The notes under the pieces were generated by a model. The model was not told where the DNA came from. It made no database searches and saw nothing but the letters and a program-made list of their open reading frames with translations. From NCBI GenBank assembly GCA_934177995.1, contig CAKPPW010000007.1, positions 1 through 55,171 of the forward strand: 55,171 nucleotides of DNA, given 5' to 3'. Position 1 is the first letter of the stretch, and the number at the start of each line of letters is the position of its first letter. The stretch comes from an uncultured Bacilli bacterium. Its GTDB lineage: Bacteria > Bacillota_I > Bacilli_A > RF39 > UBA660. Positions 23,944-33,286 of this stretch are shown piece by piece. A program made the position numbers and the translations under genes.

Positions 23944-24696
23944 ATGAAAAAAATATTATTAAATCAAATATCAAATCCAGGTATTAGTTTTACAAAAGAT
24001 GTTAATGATAAAATGATTTCTTTATATGTTTATCTAAATGAAAATAAGAACAATAATTGTTCTTATCAAGATTTTCAAAAAGACTTAATTGAAAAAAATA
24101 TATTTAGCGGTTCGTATATTAGATCGTTTATTCCTTTTTTATATAATACCGGAATGATTAATAATTATAATGAAAATATAAAATATTCAAATTTTTTTAC
24201 CAAAAATGGTGCTTTGTATGTAAAAACAATATTTAATATTAAACAGGGAAATGACAATAATATTGATATAGAGAAACTAGTTAATATAAAAAATGATTTA
24301 TTATGTATGTCTTTAGACTACATGATAAAAAATAATTACAAATTTTATGATAAATATTTAGATATTCTTAAATTTGTCAAAGAATACAAAACAATAAATA
24401 GAGAAGAATTTTACATTTTAGAATATTGTTTACAAAATAACATTGATTATCATAACGATATTGAAAACTATAGATCTAATAATAGTTATGATATTTATAT
24501 TAAATCTAACAATGAAGAAATATTAAGTTATAGAAGTAATAATGCTTTTAATTATTTAGTAGCATTTCTTGCAGATGATCAATGCAATTATATAAAAAAG
24601 GCTGATCAAAGTAATTATAGATTAAACTATGATAGAGAGCTATTTATTGACTCAGTTTTAGAACAAGTAAGGAAAGAAGGAAGTACAAATGAATAA
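23944..24696 (+). CDS. Unknown extra component of the LlaJI-like operon, 250 aa
   Basis: I do not recognise a family. The protein has an N-terminal region resembling a winged helix (VNDKMISLYVYLNENKNNNCSYQDFQKDLIEKNIFSGSYIRSFIPFLYNTGMINN, about 20-75), a small hydrophilic middle, and a C-terminal helix (DRELFIDSVLEQVRKEG). No nuclease or NTPase motif is visible. It is locked between methyltransferase 2 (2-base gap) and the McrB-like gene (8-base overlap), so it should belong to the system. Canonical LlaJI has four genes (M1, M2, R1, R2); this would be a fifth, perhaps a specificity or DNA-binding subunit. Confidence 0.65.
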   Translation: MKKILLNQISNPGISFTKDVNDKMISLYVYLNENKNNNCSYQDFQKDLIEKNIFSGSYIRSFIPFLYNTGMINNYNENIKYSNFFTKNGALYVKTIFNIKQGNDNNIDIEKLVNIKNDLLCMSLDYMIKNNYKFYDKYLDILKFVKEYKTINREEFYILEYCLQNNIDYHNDIENYRSNNSYDIYIKSNNEEILSYRSNNAFNYLVAFLADDQCNYIKKADQSNYRLNYDRELFIDSVLEQVRKEGSTNE

Positions 24697-26005
24697 CTAT
24701 GATATGTTAAAGAATGATATAGAAAAAAATATTAATGATTTGGTTAATGATCTGGATTTGAGAGTTGAGAGTAATTCTATTTCGTTAAAAAATAGTTTTA
24801 TTGAGTGGATGTCAAAAAATAATTTTGAACCTAAAACAATAAGTAATTATGTTAATTCTATTGAAATGGTATCTAAAGAAGCTATTAATGAAAGTATTAC
24901 GAACAAAGAAATATTTGAAATAAGTGAGCTAGAAGAATTAGATAAACTTATGTTAATTCTTAATAATAATGACACTTATTTAGAGAGGAAAGAAGCAAGT
25001 CATAATACAAATTCAGCGGCAATGAGTGCATATAGAAAATTTATAATAAGTTATAATGAAAAGCAAAAAAATGAGGATGTTGATATAGTATTTAATGGAT
25101 TTAATAAAATATATTATGGAGTTCCGGGTTCTGGTAAAAGTTTTACTGTTTCAAAGGAATTTAATAAAGATGAGTATAAAACATATAGAACAACATTTCA
25201 CCCAGAGTATACAAATAGTGATTTTGTTGGGCAAATTATTCCTTGCGTAAAAGAAAATAAAGTAGAGTACACATTTCATCCAGGTCCATTTACATTAGCT
25301 TTAAAATATTCATTAGAAAATAAAAATAAAAAAGTATGCTTAGTTATTGAAGAAATTAATAGAGGTAATTCTTCGGCTATTTTTGGGGATATATTTCAAT
25401 TGTTAGATAGAGATAAGACAGGAAAAAGTAAATATGATATTTATAATGGACCAATACTTGATTATTTAAGTGAAAATGGAATAAAACTAGATTCAGTATA
25501 TATTCCATCAAACATGTGGATAATTGCTACAATGAATACAAGTGATCAAAATGTCTTTACATTAGATACTGCATTTAAACGTAGATGGAAAATGGAGTAT
25601 ATTAAGAATGTATTTGCTGATAATGAAGAATCAAAAGAATTGAAAAATAAATTAATTCCATCAGGAGATAAATATCCAAATATAACATGGGAAAAATTTG
25701 TAAATAAAATAAACAAACATATAATTGATGATAACTCTGGTATTAATGCAGAGGACAAACAATTAGGTATGTATTTTGTTTCTATAGAAGAAATAAACAA
25801 CGAAAAAGAATTTGCAGAAAAAATACTATCTTACATTTGGGACGATGTAGCAAAACTTAATACAACATATTGGTTTGGAGCCATATCGTCATATGGTGAA
25901 TTATTAGATAATTTCGAAAAAAATGGATTAGATGTATTTAACAATTTGTTTGAAGAGGAAATTATCATTACTGATGAATATACTATTAAGACTATAGGTG
26001 AGTAA
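24689..26005 (+). CDS. McrB-like AAA+ GTPase (LlaJI R1-like)
   Basis: Motor subunit of the restriction complex. An N-terminal domain of about 130 residues is followed by the McrB-type AAA+ core: Walker A GVPGSGKS at 144-151, FHPEYTNSDFVGQIIP, Walker B CLVIEEINRGNSSAIFGDIFQLLDR, and MNTSDQNVFTLDTAFKRRW, equivalent to the GTP-selective MNTxD signature plus the arginine residues of McrB. Length 438 suits R1.LlaJI-type proteins. GGAAGGAAGTACAA precedes the ATG, and the McrC-like gene follows immediately (1-base gap, GGTGAGTAATATG). Confidence 0.92.
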   Translation: MNNYDMLKNDIEKNINDLVNDLDLRVESNSISLKNSFIEWMSKNNFEPKTISNYVNSIEMVSKEAINESITNKEIFEISELEELDKLMLILNNNDTYLERKEASHNTNSAAMSAYRKFIISYNEKQKNEDVDIVFNGFNKIYYGVPGSGKSFTVSKEFNKDEYKTYRTTFHPEYTNSDFVGQIIPCVKENKVEYTFHPGPFTLALKYSLENKNKKVCLVIEEINRGNSSAIFGDIFQLLDRDKTGKSKYDIYNGPILDYLSENGIKLDSVYIPSNMWIIATMNTSDQNVFTLDTAFKRRWKMEYIKNVFADNEESKELKNKLIPSGDKYPNITWEKFVNKINKHIIDDNSGINAEDKQLGMYFVSIEEINNEKEFAEKILSYIWDDVAKLNTTYWFGAISSYGELLDNFEKNGLDVFNNLFEEEIIITDEYTIKTIGE

Positions 26006-26006
26006 T

Positions 26007-27269
26007 ATGGCTTTCTTTGATAAAGTTGTTATTAAAAATGGATTTGAAGAAGATAATTTTGTTGGACTAAGATACAAAAAAGATAAGGTTTATTTATATT
26101 TACCTTTAGGTTATGATAAGAATGTGTTTAATACAGAAAAAGATTTATCAATTGAACAAAAAGCAGATTTGTTATTATTATTAAAAACTGTTAATTTAGT
26201 TAAAAATTCCGTTACTGATTATACAGAATTTGGAATAGATATTGGTGATAGTGATGAAATACCATATAATTCTTTTTTATGGATTATAAGTGATTACTTT
26301 AACAATGGTTTATATCAAGAAATAGAAAGAATTGATTCTCAAAAAAGTAAAGGAAAAATTAACTGGAAAAAGACAATAAATTCAGAACATTATTTTAGTG
26401 ATAATAATATTGTATACATTAATCCTTACTTTAACTCGAGTGTTCAAAAAAATAATCTTATTACTGAATTGAATAACTATTGTTTACACAAAAGCATGGA
26501 ATATATCGGCTTTTTATTTGGTAATATTAGGTTACCAGAATGTAGTATTTCTTCGGAATTAATGAAATCAAAAATGAAATATTTTATAAATATATTAAAC
26601 AAAGAATTATCTAAAAGTTTTAATGATAGAAAAAAATTATTACTTATAAACATGAAAAGGATTATTGAAATGACATTTAGCGATAATGATTTTAATCAGA
26701 TTAGTTATGGAACAAGAAGATTTGAATATGCTTGGGAAAAAATGGTGAATGATAATCTAGGATCTAAAATTGATATTAGTAAATATTTTCCTAATGCATA
26801 TTGGAATATAATGGGAAAAGTTGAAAATGATAAATCAAAGCTTAGACCTGATACAATACTAATTGATAAAACAACAGATAAATTGTATATATTAGATGCT
26901 AAATATTATAAGTATGGTATAACTGCTAATATTTCTGATTTACCTCATACTGATTCAATACAAAAACAAATAACGTATGGAGATCACATTTCAAATAACT
27001 ACGAAGAATACAAGTTTGATAAAAACAATATCTATAATGCATTTGTATTACCTTTTAATAAAAAATCAAAGCCATTTTTATGTAATGAAAATATTAAGTA
27101 TTTAGGTTTTGCCAATAGTGCTTGGAGAGATAAAAAACATAATTATAATTATGAAAAGATATCTTTGTTATTAATTGATACAAAATATATGATTGATTGT
27201 TTTTATAAAAAAGAAAAAGCAGATTTAATCGATTTGATTAATAAAATTGAGATGAATTCTCAGAATTAA
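26007..27269 (+). CDS. McrC-like nuclease subunit (LlaJI R2-like)
   Basis: The nuclease partner of the McrB-like subunit. The C-terminal half contains a PD-(D/E)XK core: LRPDTILIDKTTDKLYILDAKYYKYG, with the D in RPD and the D-x-K of LDAKYY (about 288-310). The upstream half matches LlaJI/McrC-type N-terminal domains (FVGLRYKKDKVYLYLPLGYDKN). The ATG at 26007 is preferred over a GTG at 25998 because AGGTGAGTA precedes it. With 420 residues it is of normal size. It is the last gene of the restriction operon; 124 bases later a new promoter starts the next unit. Confidence 0.88.
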   Translation: MAFFDKVVIKNGFEEDNFVGLRYKKDKVYLYLPLGYDKNVFNTEKDLSIEQKADLLLLLKTVNLVKNSVTDYTEFGIDIGDSDEIPYNSFLWIISDYFNNGLYQEIERIDSQKSKGKINWKKTINSEHYFSDNNIVYINPYFNSSVQKNNLITELNNYCLHKSMEYIGFLFGNIRLPECSISSELMKSKMKYFINILNKELSKSFNDRKKLLLINMKRIIEMTFSDNDFNQISYGTRRFEYAWEKMVNDNLGSKIDISKYFPNAYWNIMGKVENDKSKLRPDTILIDKTTDKLYILDAKYYKYGITANISDLPHTDSIQKQITYGDHISNNYEEYKFDKNNIYNAFVLPFNKKSKPFLCNENIKYLGFANSAWRDKKHNYNYEKISLLLIDTKYMIDCFYKKEKADLIDLINKIEMNSQN

Positions 27270-27317
27270 TTGCGTATATAAATATAATGTCATAATGTCA
27301 TTAATAAGAACTTATGA

Positions 27318-27379
27318 TATAATAATCATAGATAGTATAGAGTATATTTCATTGCTTATGATGAAATATGCTCTTTTTT
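27318..27379 (+). promoter_or_regulatory. Promoter -10 followed by a transcription attenuator
   Basis: A TATAAT (27318-27323) starts a short leader in which AGAGTATATTTCA and TGAAATATGCTCT form a 13-bp stem (one GT pair, 10-base loop) ending in TTTTTT (27374-27379). The stem is an intrinsic terminator placed between the promoter and the ribosome binding site GATGGAGG of the 27394 gene. Most transcripts should stop here unless antitermination occurs, so the two-gene unit downstream is probably kept low or induced. Confidence 0.7.
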
Positions 27380-27393
27380 GATGGAGGTATGAA

Positions 27394-28161
27394 ATGGCTT
27401 ACTATGATAATGAATTAAATATAATAAGTGAGTTTACTGATATTTTGCCTAATGAAATATTAGTCTTTGATGAAGCTGGTGGAAATATTTTAAGTTGTAT
27501 TTATAATATTAATAATTGGTATAATTCTTCTGGAAAATCTGATCCTCCACCAGATATGTATTCAATAGAATATAATTTAATGATGGATATAATGAGAGTG
27601 GATGATCATACACAGGCAAATAAAAAAGGAATAATATATAATCCTTATAGAACTAAAGAAAATAAAACTTGTAAAGAGATGCAAAGATGGGTAAAAAATA
27701 ACAATATTAATCTAAAAGGAGACATTTTTGTCAATACTATAACAAACTTATCGACGGATGAAGATCATAGTTATGAAAAGTATTTAAATGAATTTATAAG
27801 AGTAATAAAAAAACATGATGAATCATATGAATTGTATGTTAAAAATCATCCAACTAAGAAATTAATATATTTTATACTAGATGAATCATCACCTTATTTT
27901 AGAAGTGAAGAAAAAAGTATAGTAATAAAAGCAGGAAAATCAATATGCGCTCAATTACATTTGTTTTTTAAAGATAAAAATTTTGTTGATGTTTTAAAAA
28001 ATTCTAAAGCAGATTATATAATATGGTATGCTCCATTTAAACATTTTGATTCGTTAGAAAAAGTGGAATTACCTAAAGTTGTTATTTTTACAAAAGATAA
28101 TTTAAAATATATGAAAACAATTGATTATAGTATAGATGAAATGTATAGTATAGAGGAATAG
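27394..28161 (+). CDS. Unknown partner protein of the RloC-like ATPase, 255 aa
   Basis: No family recognised. It is a soluble protein with a DPPPDMYSIEYNLMMDIMRVD segment at about 50-70 and alternating strands and helices in the second half (KKLIYFILDESSPYF, ADYIIWYAPFKHF, LPKVVIFTKDNLKYM). The strand pattern suggests an alpha/beta or restriction-nuclease-like fold, but I see no complete catalytic signature. It is 14 bases from the AAA ATPase gene, and both sit behind the attenuator. Tight pairing and tight control suggest a sensor, trigger or toxin for the ATPase (inference). Confidence 0.6.
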   Translation: MAYYDNELNIISEFTDILPNEILVFDEAGGNILSCIYNINNWYNSSGKSDPPPDMYSIEYNLMMDIMRVDDHTQANKKGIIYNPYRTKENKTCKEMQRWVKNNNINLKGDIFVNTITNLSTDEDHSYEKYLNEFIRVIKKHDESYELYVKNHPTKKLIYFILDESSPYFRSEEKSIVIKAGKSICAQLHLFFKDKNFVDVLKNSKADYIIWYAPFKHFDSLEKVELPKVVIFTKDNLKYMKTIDYSIDEMYSIEE

Positions 28162-28175
28162 AAGGAAGTGTTAGA

Positions 28176-30362
28176 ATGTTAGTTGCTAAAAACCAAAAAG
28201 GATTAAAAGAATTAAGTATAAGTGAAGATATAATAAATGATATTTTGTCTAATGATACAAAAGTAATAGTAGGCTATGGTTCAAATGGCAAAGGTAAATC
28301 AACAATCAAAGATTTGCTTACCATAGATAATTTGGAAAAAAATTTTGAATTACAAGAAGAAAATCAATTAAATTTACTAAAAAACTCATTTAAAAATGCT
28401 AATTATATGGTATTTGATAATTCATATATAAATAAGTTTATTTATACAGAAGATAAATTTCATCAAAATCAAACAAAAATTATTTTAAAAACCGATCAAA
28501 TTCAAAAATTATATGAGTCTAAAAATAGTATTAATGAAAATATAACAAAAATTATAAATATTAGTAAAAAATATGAAGATATTATAAAAAATTATATTGA
28601 TAAATTTAATTATAAAACTGCATCTGGCTCAGTCTCTAAACCCAAAAGAAGATATGCTACTACATTTATAAAAGGAAAATTACCTTATAAATATGATGAT
28701 CTGTTTACAATTCCGGATGATTCACATAAACGCTGGTGGTATGAAGGATTATCAATTTATGATAAAAATAAATTAGACTATTGTCCATGGTGCAAAAATG
28801 AAATTGCAAATTTTAGTGTCAATATAAAGAATCAAATAGATAGTGTAGAAGATACTACAGTAATTGATTCAAAATTATTTACAGATAAAGTAGAAAAAAT
28901 TTCTGACTTTGCAATTATTATGAATAATACAGAGACAAGTGATAATGTTAAAGGTATAATAAATGATATATTAAATCTTATAAATAGTTCTTTAGATATG
29001 AATGTTGAAAATGAGATATTTGAAAAAATAGATATGTTGATAAATCATTTAGAAAATGACAAAAAAATTTTTGAAGAACTAATTTACAAGATTAAAACAT
29101 TAGATAATATAACGGAAACAATAGACATAAAATTATATAATAAAATAAAAGAAATTAAATTCTTTAAAATAAATGATGAACTTGAATGTTTATCTGAATT
29201 AATTGATGAATTTGTTTTATATATTAATGAAGTAGAAGAAAATATTAAACAAAGCAATATAGAATTACATAATCTAATAAACAATAGTGAAGAAGATTTA
29301 AATAGAATATTATATAATTTAGGACTAAAATATTGCATAGAAATAAATCGCACTAATGTATTAACTAATGGAATAAATGATGTAGATAATTATATTGTAT
29401 TAAAGAGTAAAAATAATATTGATATAAGTAACAAAATAAATACTACATTAAGTTATGGAGAAAAAAATACTTTAGCATTTGCGTTCTTTATAGAACAAAT
29501 AAAAAATTGCGCTGACTTAAATACAATAGTCCTATTTGATGATCCAATTTCTAGCTATGATTTATTTAGAAGATATACATCATTAGGACTATTAAACGAA
29601 ATAAATTTTAATGATTATAAAAAAATGATAATTCTTACACATGAAAGTAATTTTGTTTCATCAATTGTATCCTGTTATAAAAAAATTCAAAGTGTAAATT
29701 GTTTAATATTAAACGAAACAGATGAAGGTAAAATTGAGATTAATAATCTAGAACCAAATTACATTAGTGAACTTAATTTATATAAGAATATAATTGATTT
29801 TTCACATGATTTTTCCATTTCTCAGCGTGTATTGGCTATTAGAAAATTATATGAATTATATCGTCATATTACAGGAAATGAAAAACTAAATTTATATGGA
29901 TATATATGTAAATTGGTTCATTATAGAAAAGATGATAAAGCAAAATGGGATAATTCGTATATTGATGAAATAAAAATATTATATGATTTTTATGGCGTTA
30001 AATATGATTCAAGCATAGAGAGTATTAAAGATGAAACAATAGTTTTTGGTGATATTGATTGTTTATACAATAAATTGATTAAAAAAAATATATATGACAT
30101 TACACCTGAAGAAATAATATGTTTAAGAATGATTTCAGAGTCAGCTATTAGAAATGACTCAAGCGATACAAAGCGATTTAAAGAACAAAATCTAATGAGA
30201 ATAAAGAATTCAAATAAATTAAATAATCTTTCCGTTTTTATGGAATTGTTGAATGCCATGACGCATTCTGATGAAGAGGAAATTTGGCCAGAATTAAGCT
30301 TAAATGATATTAGATCAATACCTAGAATAATTATTTCTCAAATCATAGATATAATAAAATAA
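28176..30362 (+). CDS. RloC/PrrC-like AAA_13 ATPase, candidate anticodon-nuclease-type defence protein
   Basis: An ABC/SMC-like ATPase of 728 residues. Walker A GYGSNGKGKST is at 33-43. Long coiled coils contain a single CPWC (C203, C206), placed like the zinc hook of RloC. The signature LSYGEKN is at 425-431, Walker B TIVLFDDPISSYD at 450-462, and the switch histidine in ILTHES at 489. The C-terminal about 200 residues are helical and end with LLNAMTHSDEEE (N693, H697), reminiscent of the N-x3-H of HEPN-type nuclease domains, though the usual Arg is missing. RloC and PrrC cleave tRNA anticodons during phage infection; whether this one does is untested. GAAGGAAGTG precedes the ATG. Confidence 0.75.
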   Translation: MLVAKNQKGLKELSISEDIINDILSNDTKVIVGYGSNGKGKSTIKDLLTIDNLEKNFELQEENQLNLLKNSFKNANYMVFDNSYINKFIYTEDKFHQNQTKIILKTDQIQKLYESKNSINENITKIINISKKYEDIIKNYIDKFNYKTASGSVSKPKRRYATTFIKGKLPYKYDDLFTIPDDSHKRWWYEGLSIYDKNKLDYCPWCKNEIANFSVNIKNQIDSVEDTTVIDSKLFTDKVEKISDFAIIMNNTETSDNVKGIINDILNLINSSLDMNVENEIFEKIDMLINHLENDKKIFEELIYKIKTLDNITETIDIKLYNKIKEIKFFKINDELECLSELIDEFVLYINEVEENIKQSNIELHNLINNSEEDLNRILYNLGLKYCIEINRTNVLTNGINDVDNYIVLKSKNNIDISNKINTTLSYGEKNTLAFAFFIEQIKNCADLNTIVLFDDPISSYDLFRRYTSLGLLNEINFNDYKKMIILTHESNFVSSIVSCYKKIQSVNCLILNETDEGKIEINNLEPNYISELNLYKNIIDFSHDFSISQRVLAIRKLYELYRHITGNEKLNLYGYICKLVHYRKDDKAKWDNSYIDEIKILYDFYGVKYDSSIESIKDETIVFGDIDCLYNKLIKKNIYDITPEEIICLRMISESAIRNDSSDTKRFKEQNLMRIKNSNKLNNLSVFMELLNAMTHSDEEEIWPELSLNDIRSIPRIIISQIIDIIK

Positions 30363-30376
30363 CTGATGAATAATTT

Positions 30377-30397
30377 CTACCCATCAGCTACCCATCA
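30377..30397 (+). repeat. Arm-type repeat pair of element 2, right copy
   Basis: The same two CTACCCATCA units separated by G as at 15776-15796, 106 bp inside the right core and 14 bp after the stop of the ATPase gene. Confidence 0.65.
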
Positions 30398-30503
30398 AAT
30401 TCATGTAAATTTATCAATTTTTGATTAAATTTTATTAAACTTAAAATGAGTTATATGTCGATATTACGGGGATTTTAAACAATCCTCTTTTTTAATATAA
30501 TAG

Positions 30504-30540
30504 CCCCCTGAAGAGAGCCATTTGACTCTCATTTTTGTTT
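30504..30540 (+). repeat. attR core and displaced 3' end of the small RNA gene
   Basis: CCCCCTGAAG then GAGAG-N8-CTCTC and ATTTTTGTTT. It matches the small RNA at 2022 through CCCCCTGAAGAGAG and again in ACTCTCATTTTT after the loop, so it is probably the native terminator of that gene, displaced by 28.5 kb of inserted DNA. Confidence 0.68.
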
Positions 30541-30676
30541 ACTATAAAAAGTTTTAAGTTAGTTGTTATAAGTTAGGTACAAATCTTATTTAGTTTAATA
30601 TACTTAAAAGAGATGAAAATAATCATTTTTCTTTTTTTATGTGCTATAATATATCTTACTTTTGAAGGAGAAAACT

Positions 30677-33286
30677 ATGCAAAGCAATATTACACAAATA
30701 GATCTTAAAAAAATTAAATCGTATAAAACTAAAAAATTGATTAATACTTTAAAAAAATTAACAGATGAACAAATAAATACAATAATAGATTCGAGTATAA
30801 TTGAATTTATTTCAAATTTAGATAGTAATACCATCAATTCTATTTTTAGAAATTCAGGTTTCACTATGCAAAATAAATTATGGACTAATGATAAAATTCA
30901 AAAAATATTAATTTTAGGAACCTTAAGTTTAAATAACTTTGTTTGTACTGAACAGACGATAAAAAATCTTGAAAAATTGAACAAAGATATAAAATCACAA
31001 ACTATAAAGAAACAAATATATAGTAATAAATATTTTCTATATATTGTCATGAATGAAAATAAAATTGAAGACAAATTTTTCCATTCATACGATTTAAAAA
31101 AAGTCTTTGATGAGGTAGTAAAAAGTAAAAAATTTAACTTATTGCCTACTGACAGACAGTTAAAAATAATAGAAAAATTAAATTTTTATACTAGGGAGGT
31201 GCTTCTTCCTACTGATTTTAGAGAAAGATATAGTAATATAGAAGGAATACTATTTGGTTCTGATAAAGATAGAATTAATAGCAGTATAATGAAACAATTA
31301 AATTCAGAAGAGTTATTTTTTCTTAATTATATTAATGATAGTATTGATAATAATGCTATAAAAAAATATATATTAGATAATATAGTTAAAAATGGTAAAT
31401 CGTTTGAAGAACTCTTTGCTGAAATAAAAGCTAGAGACGAATTAATAAGAGAAAAAATAGAAAATCAATTTAGACATCCAAACTTTCATAGACAAGTTAA
31501 CCTAGAGAAAGAAATATATGATATCTTATTAAATGAAAATCAGGAAGAGACAATTAAAGAGAAATTTTTAAAATATTTAACTGGTCGTATATTAAAAAAT
31601 AGTTCTGTTAATCAAGAGATGATGTATAACACATTAAAAAGAAATTTAAATAATGGTTTAATAAGTTGCAGAGATATAAATTATTTAACTAATAATTATG
31701 ATGAAATAACAAAAGATTTAAAATTAATGTTTTATTTAAAATTTAATATTGCACTTCCTAACGCTAGATATTTTCATGGTATGACTCTAGAACAATTATC
31801 TAAAGTAAATGTTAAACATATTAATAAATTATCTAAATTTTTAGAAGATAAGACTCAAGATGAATTGTCTACAATATATGGGTTATGTATCAAAATGTAC
31901 TTTATATTTGGATATGAAAGAAGCATAGAAATATTAAGTGGTAAATATGGACAATACAACAAAATGTTTTTAGATAATGTTGCTAAGACTGATATAACAG
32001 GAGTTGAAATGAAAGCTGAAGGAAGTAAATCCTTACCTATTATAGATAAAAGATTTATTAACTTTATGTTTGAAACACCAAATAATAATCATTTTATAAA
32101 TATGCTTAATGATAAGAATTCTGAATTATATAAAACATGGTACTACTTGTATAACAATTATGATGAAATATTAGAAAAATGTCATAATGAAATTACATTA
32201 AAGAAAGTAAATGCAATATTAGAAACAGAGAAATATGATGTAGATAGAAAAATAATAACTCCAGATAATTACTTATTAAATAATAATAGTTTTTTAGAAA
32301 ATATTATTTTGGGAAATAAAACACACAATAGTAATAATGAAATATTAAAAAAAATCGTTGAAATATATTCACAAATGAAAAAAAGAGTTGAATCTAGTAT
32401 CCCTTATGTAAAAGGAACTTCTACAAGAGGTTATACTTATGAAACTATGAAATTAGATGACCCACAAATATTTGAGCTAGGATATAAAGCTAATTGTTGT
32501 ATTAGGACACTTGATATAGCACATAATCATTTGTTACATGCAGCACTTTGTAGAAATGGTAGAATATTGATAATATATGATAAATCAGGTGATATTGCTG
32601 CTTTTTGTCCGTTGAAAAGAAATGGAAATGTATTAATAGCTAATAGTATTGAGTGTGTAGATAAAGAAATAGAAGTGAGTGGTCACTTAATATCTACTGC
32701 ATTTAAAGAAGGAATAGAAAAAATAGTAGAAGTTACTAAACAAAGTAATGAACCAATTAATTTAGTATGTATTGGTAGTGATTCATACTTAAAGCCAAGT
32801 ACAACTCATTTTCCAAAAGATTATCCAACACCTACTATATTTGAAAAGGATGATGAAGTGTATAAAGATACAGATATCTATCACAGAACTTTAGATATTG
32901 TATATAAAGATAATAATTTTGACCTTAGAAATATTAAATCAAAAAATCCAGATGTTTCATATATGGATCCTAGGGATGAAATAAAATTTGCTGATTTTTT
33001 TATAGATGGATATAATAACAATAATGAAAATGTAATTAACGTAATAAACTCTATAAATTACTCAATTAATCCTACAGATTATATACCAATAAGTAAATAT
33101 TCAATAAAAAATGTTTATTATTCTAAGGATTGGTATATAGCCCGAACATATCAAGAAAGAATTGGCAAATGTTTAAAAAATGATTATAGAGCAATAGAAG
33201 AGTTTAATAGTTATATGACAATGTTAAATAAAGAGGAACAACCAAAAGTATTAGAAAAAAATTACAAAAAAAGACTAGTGCTATAA
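30677..33286 (+). CDS. Large orphan protein, 869 aa
   Basis: No family recognised with confidence. The first about 560 residues are a long series of amphipathic helices with Asn, Lys and Ile bias. Residues about 570-700 form a distinct alpha/beta module (SIPYVKGTSTRGYTYETMKL, LGYKANCCIRTLDIAHNHLLHAAL, GRILIIYDKSGDIAAFCPLKRNGN, INLVCIGSDSY) faintly reminiscent of the C-terminal domain of PcfJ-like proteins. The tail is charged. The ATG at 30677 follows GAAGGAGAAAACT. It stands just outside attR and upstream of two defence systems, so a defence or phage-response role is possible but unproven. A long AT-rich gap follows. Confidence 0.6.
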   Translation: MQSNITQIDLKKIKSYKTKKLINTLKKLTDEQINTIIDSSIIEFISNLDSNTINSIFRNSGFTMQNKLWTNDKIQKILILGTLSLNNFVCTEQTIKNLEKLNKDIKSQTIKKQIYSNKYFLYIVMNENKIEDKFFHSYDLKKVFDEVVKSKKFNLLPTDRQLKIIEKLNFYTREVLLPTDFRERYSNIEGILFGSDKDRINSSIMKQLNSEELFFLNYINDSIDNNAIKKYILDNIVKNGKSFEELFAEIKARDELIREKIENQFRHPNFHRQVNLEKEIYDILLNENQEETIKEKFLKYLTGRILKNSSVNQEMMYNTLKRNLNNGLISCRDINYLTNNYDEITKDLKLMFYLKFNIALPNARYFHGMTLEQLSKVNVKHINKLSKFLEDKTQDELSTIYGLCIKMYFIFGYERSIEILSGKYGQYNKMFLDNVAKTDITGVEMKAEGSKSLPIIDKRFINFMFETPNNNHFINMLNDKNSELYKTWYYLYNNYDEILEKCHNEITLKKVNAILETEKYDVDRKIITPDNYLLNNNSFLENIILGNKTHNSNNEILKKIVEIYSQMKKRVESSIPYVKGTSTRGYTYETMKLDDPQIFELGYKANCCIRTLDIAHNHLLHAALCRNGRILIIYDKSGDIAAFCPLKRNGNVLIANSIECVDKEIEVSGHLISTAFKEGIEKIVEVTKQSNEPINLVCIGSDSYLKPSTTHFPKDYPTPTIFEKDDEVYKDTDIYHRTLDIVYKDNNFDLRNIKSKNPDVSYMDPRDEIKFADFFIDGYNNNNENVINVINSINYSINPTDYIPISKYSIKNVYYSKDWYIARTYQERIGKCLKNDYRAIEEFNSYMTMLNKEEQPKVLEKNYKKRLVL

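Larger units (their letters stand above)
15705..30513. mobile_element. Integrative mobilizable element 2 (14.8 kb, defence cargo)
   Basis: It is bounded by CCCCCTGAAG cores, with paired CTACCCATCA arm repeats inside each end. A frameshifted integrase lies next to the left core. A minus-strand mobilization and replication operon (winged-helix protein, Xis-like, RecA-like ATPase, oriT-like region, MobV relaxase, membrane protein) diverges from an XRE regulator that leads a plus-strand defence cargo (LlaJI-like restriction-modification and an RloC-like two-gene unit). No coupling protein or type IV secretion genes are present, so it fits a mobilizable rather than conjugative element. Confidence 0.8.

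Noticed and set aside
27394..30362. The ATPase pair as Septu, Gabija or PARIS
   Set aside because: No HNH (PtuB), UvrD-like helicase (GajB) or DUF4435/TOPRIM partner is visible; the ATPase resembles RloC/PrrC instead.
2022..30513. CCCCCTGAAG copies as CRISPR-like or dispersed repeats
   Set aside because: Only three copies, each at an element end and each followed by a different hairpin; no spacers or cas genes.
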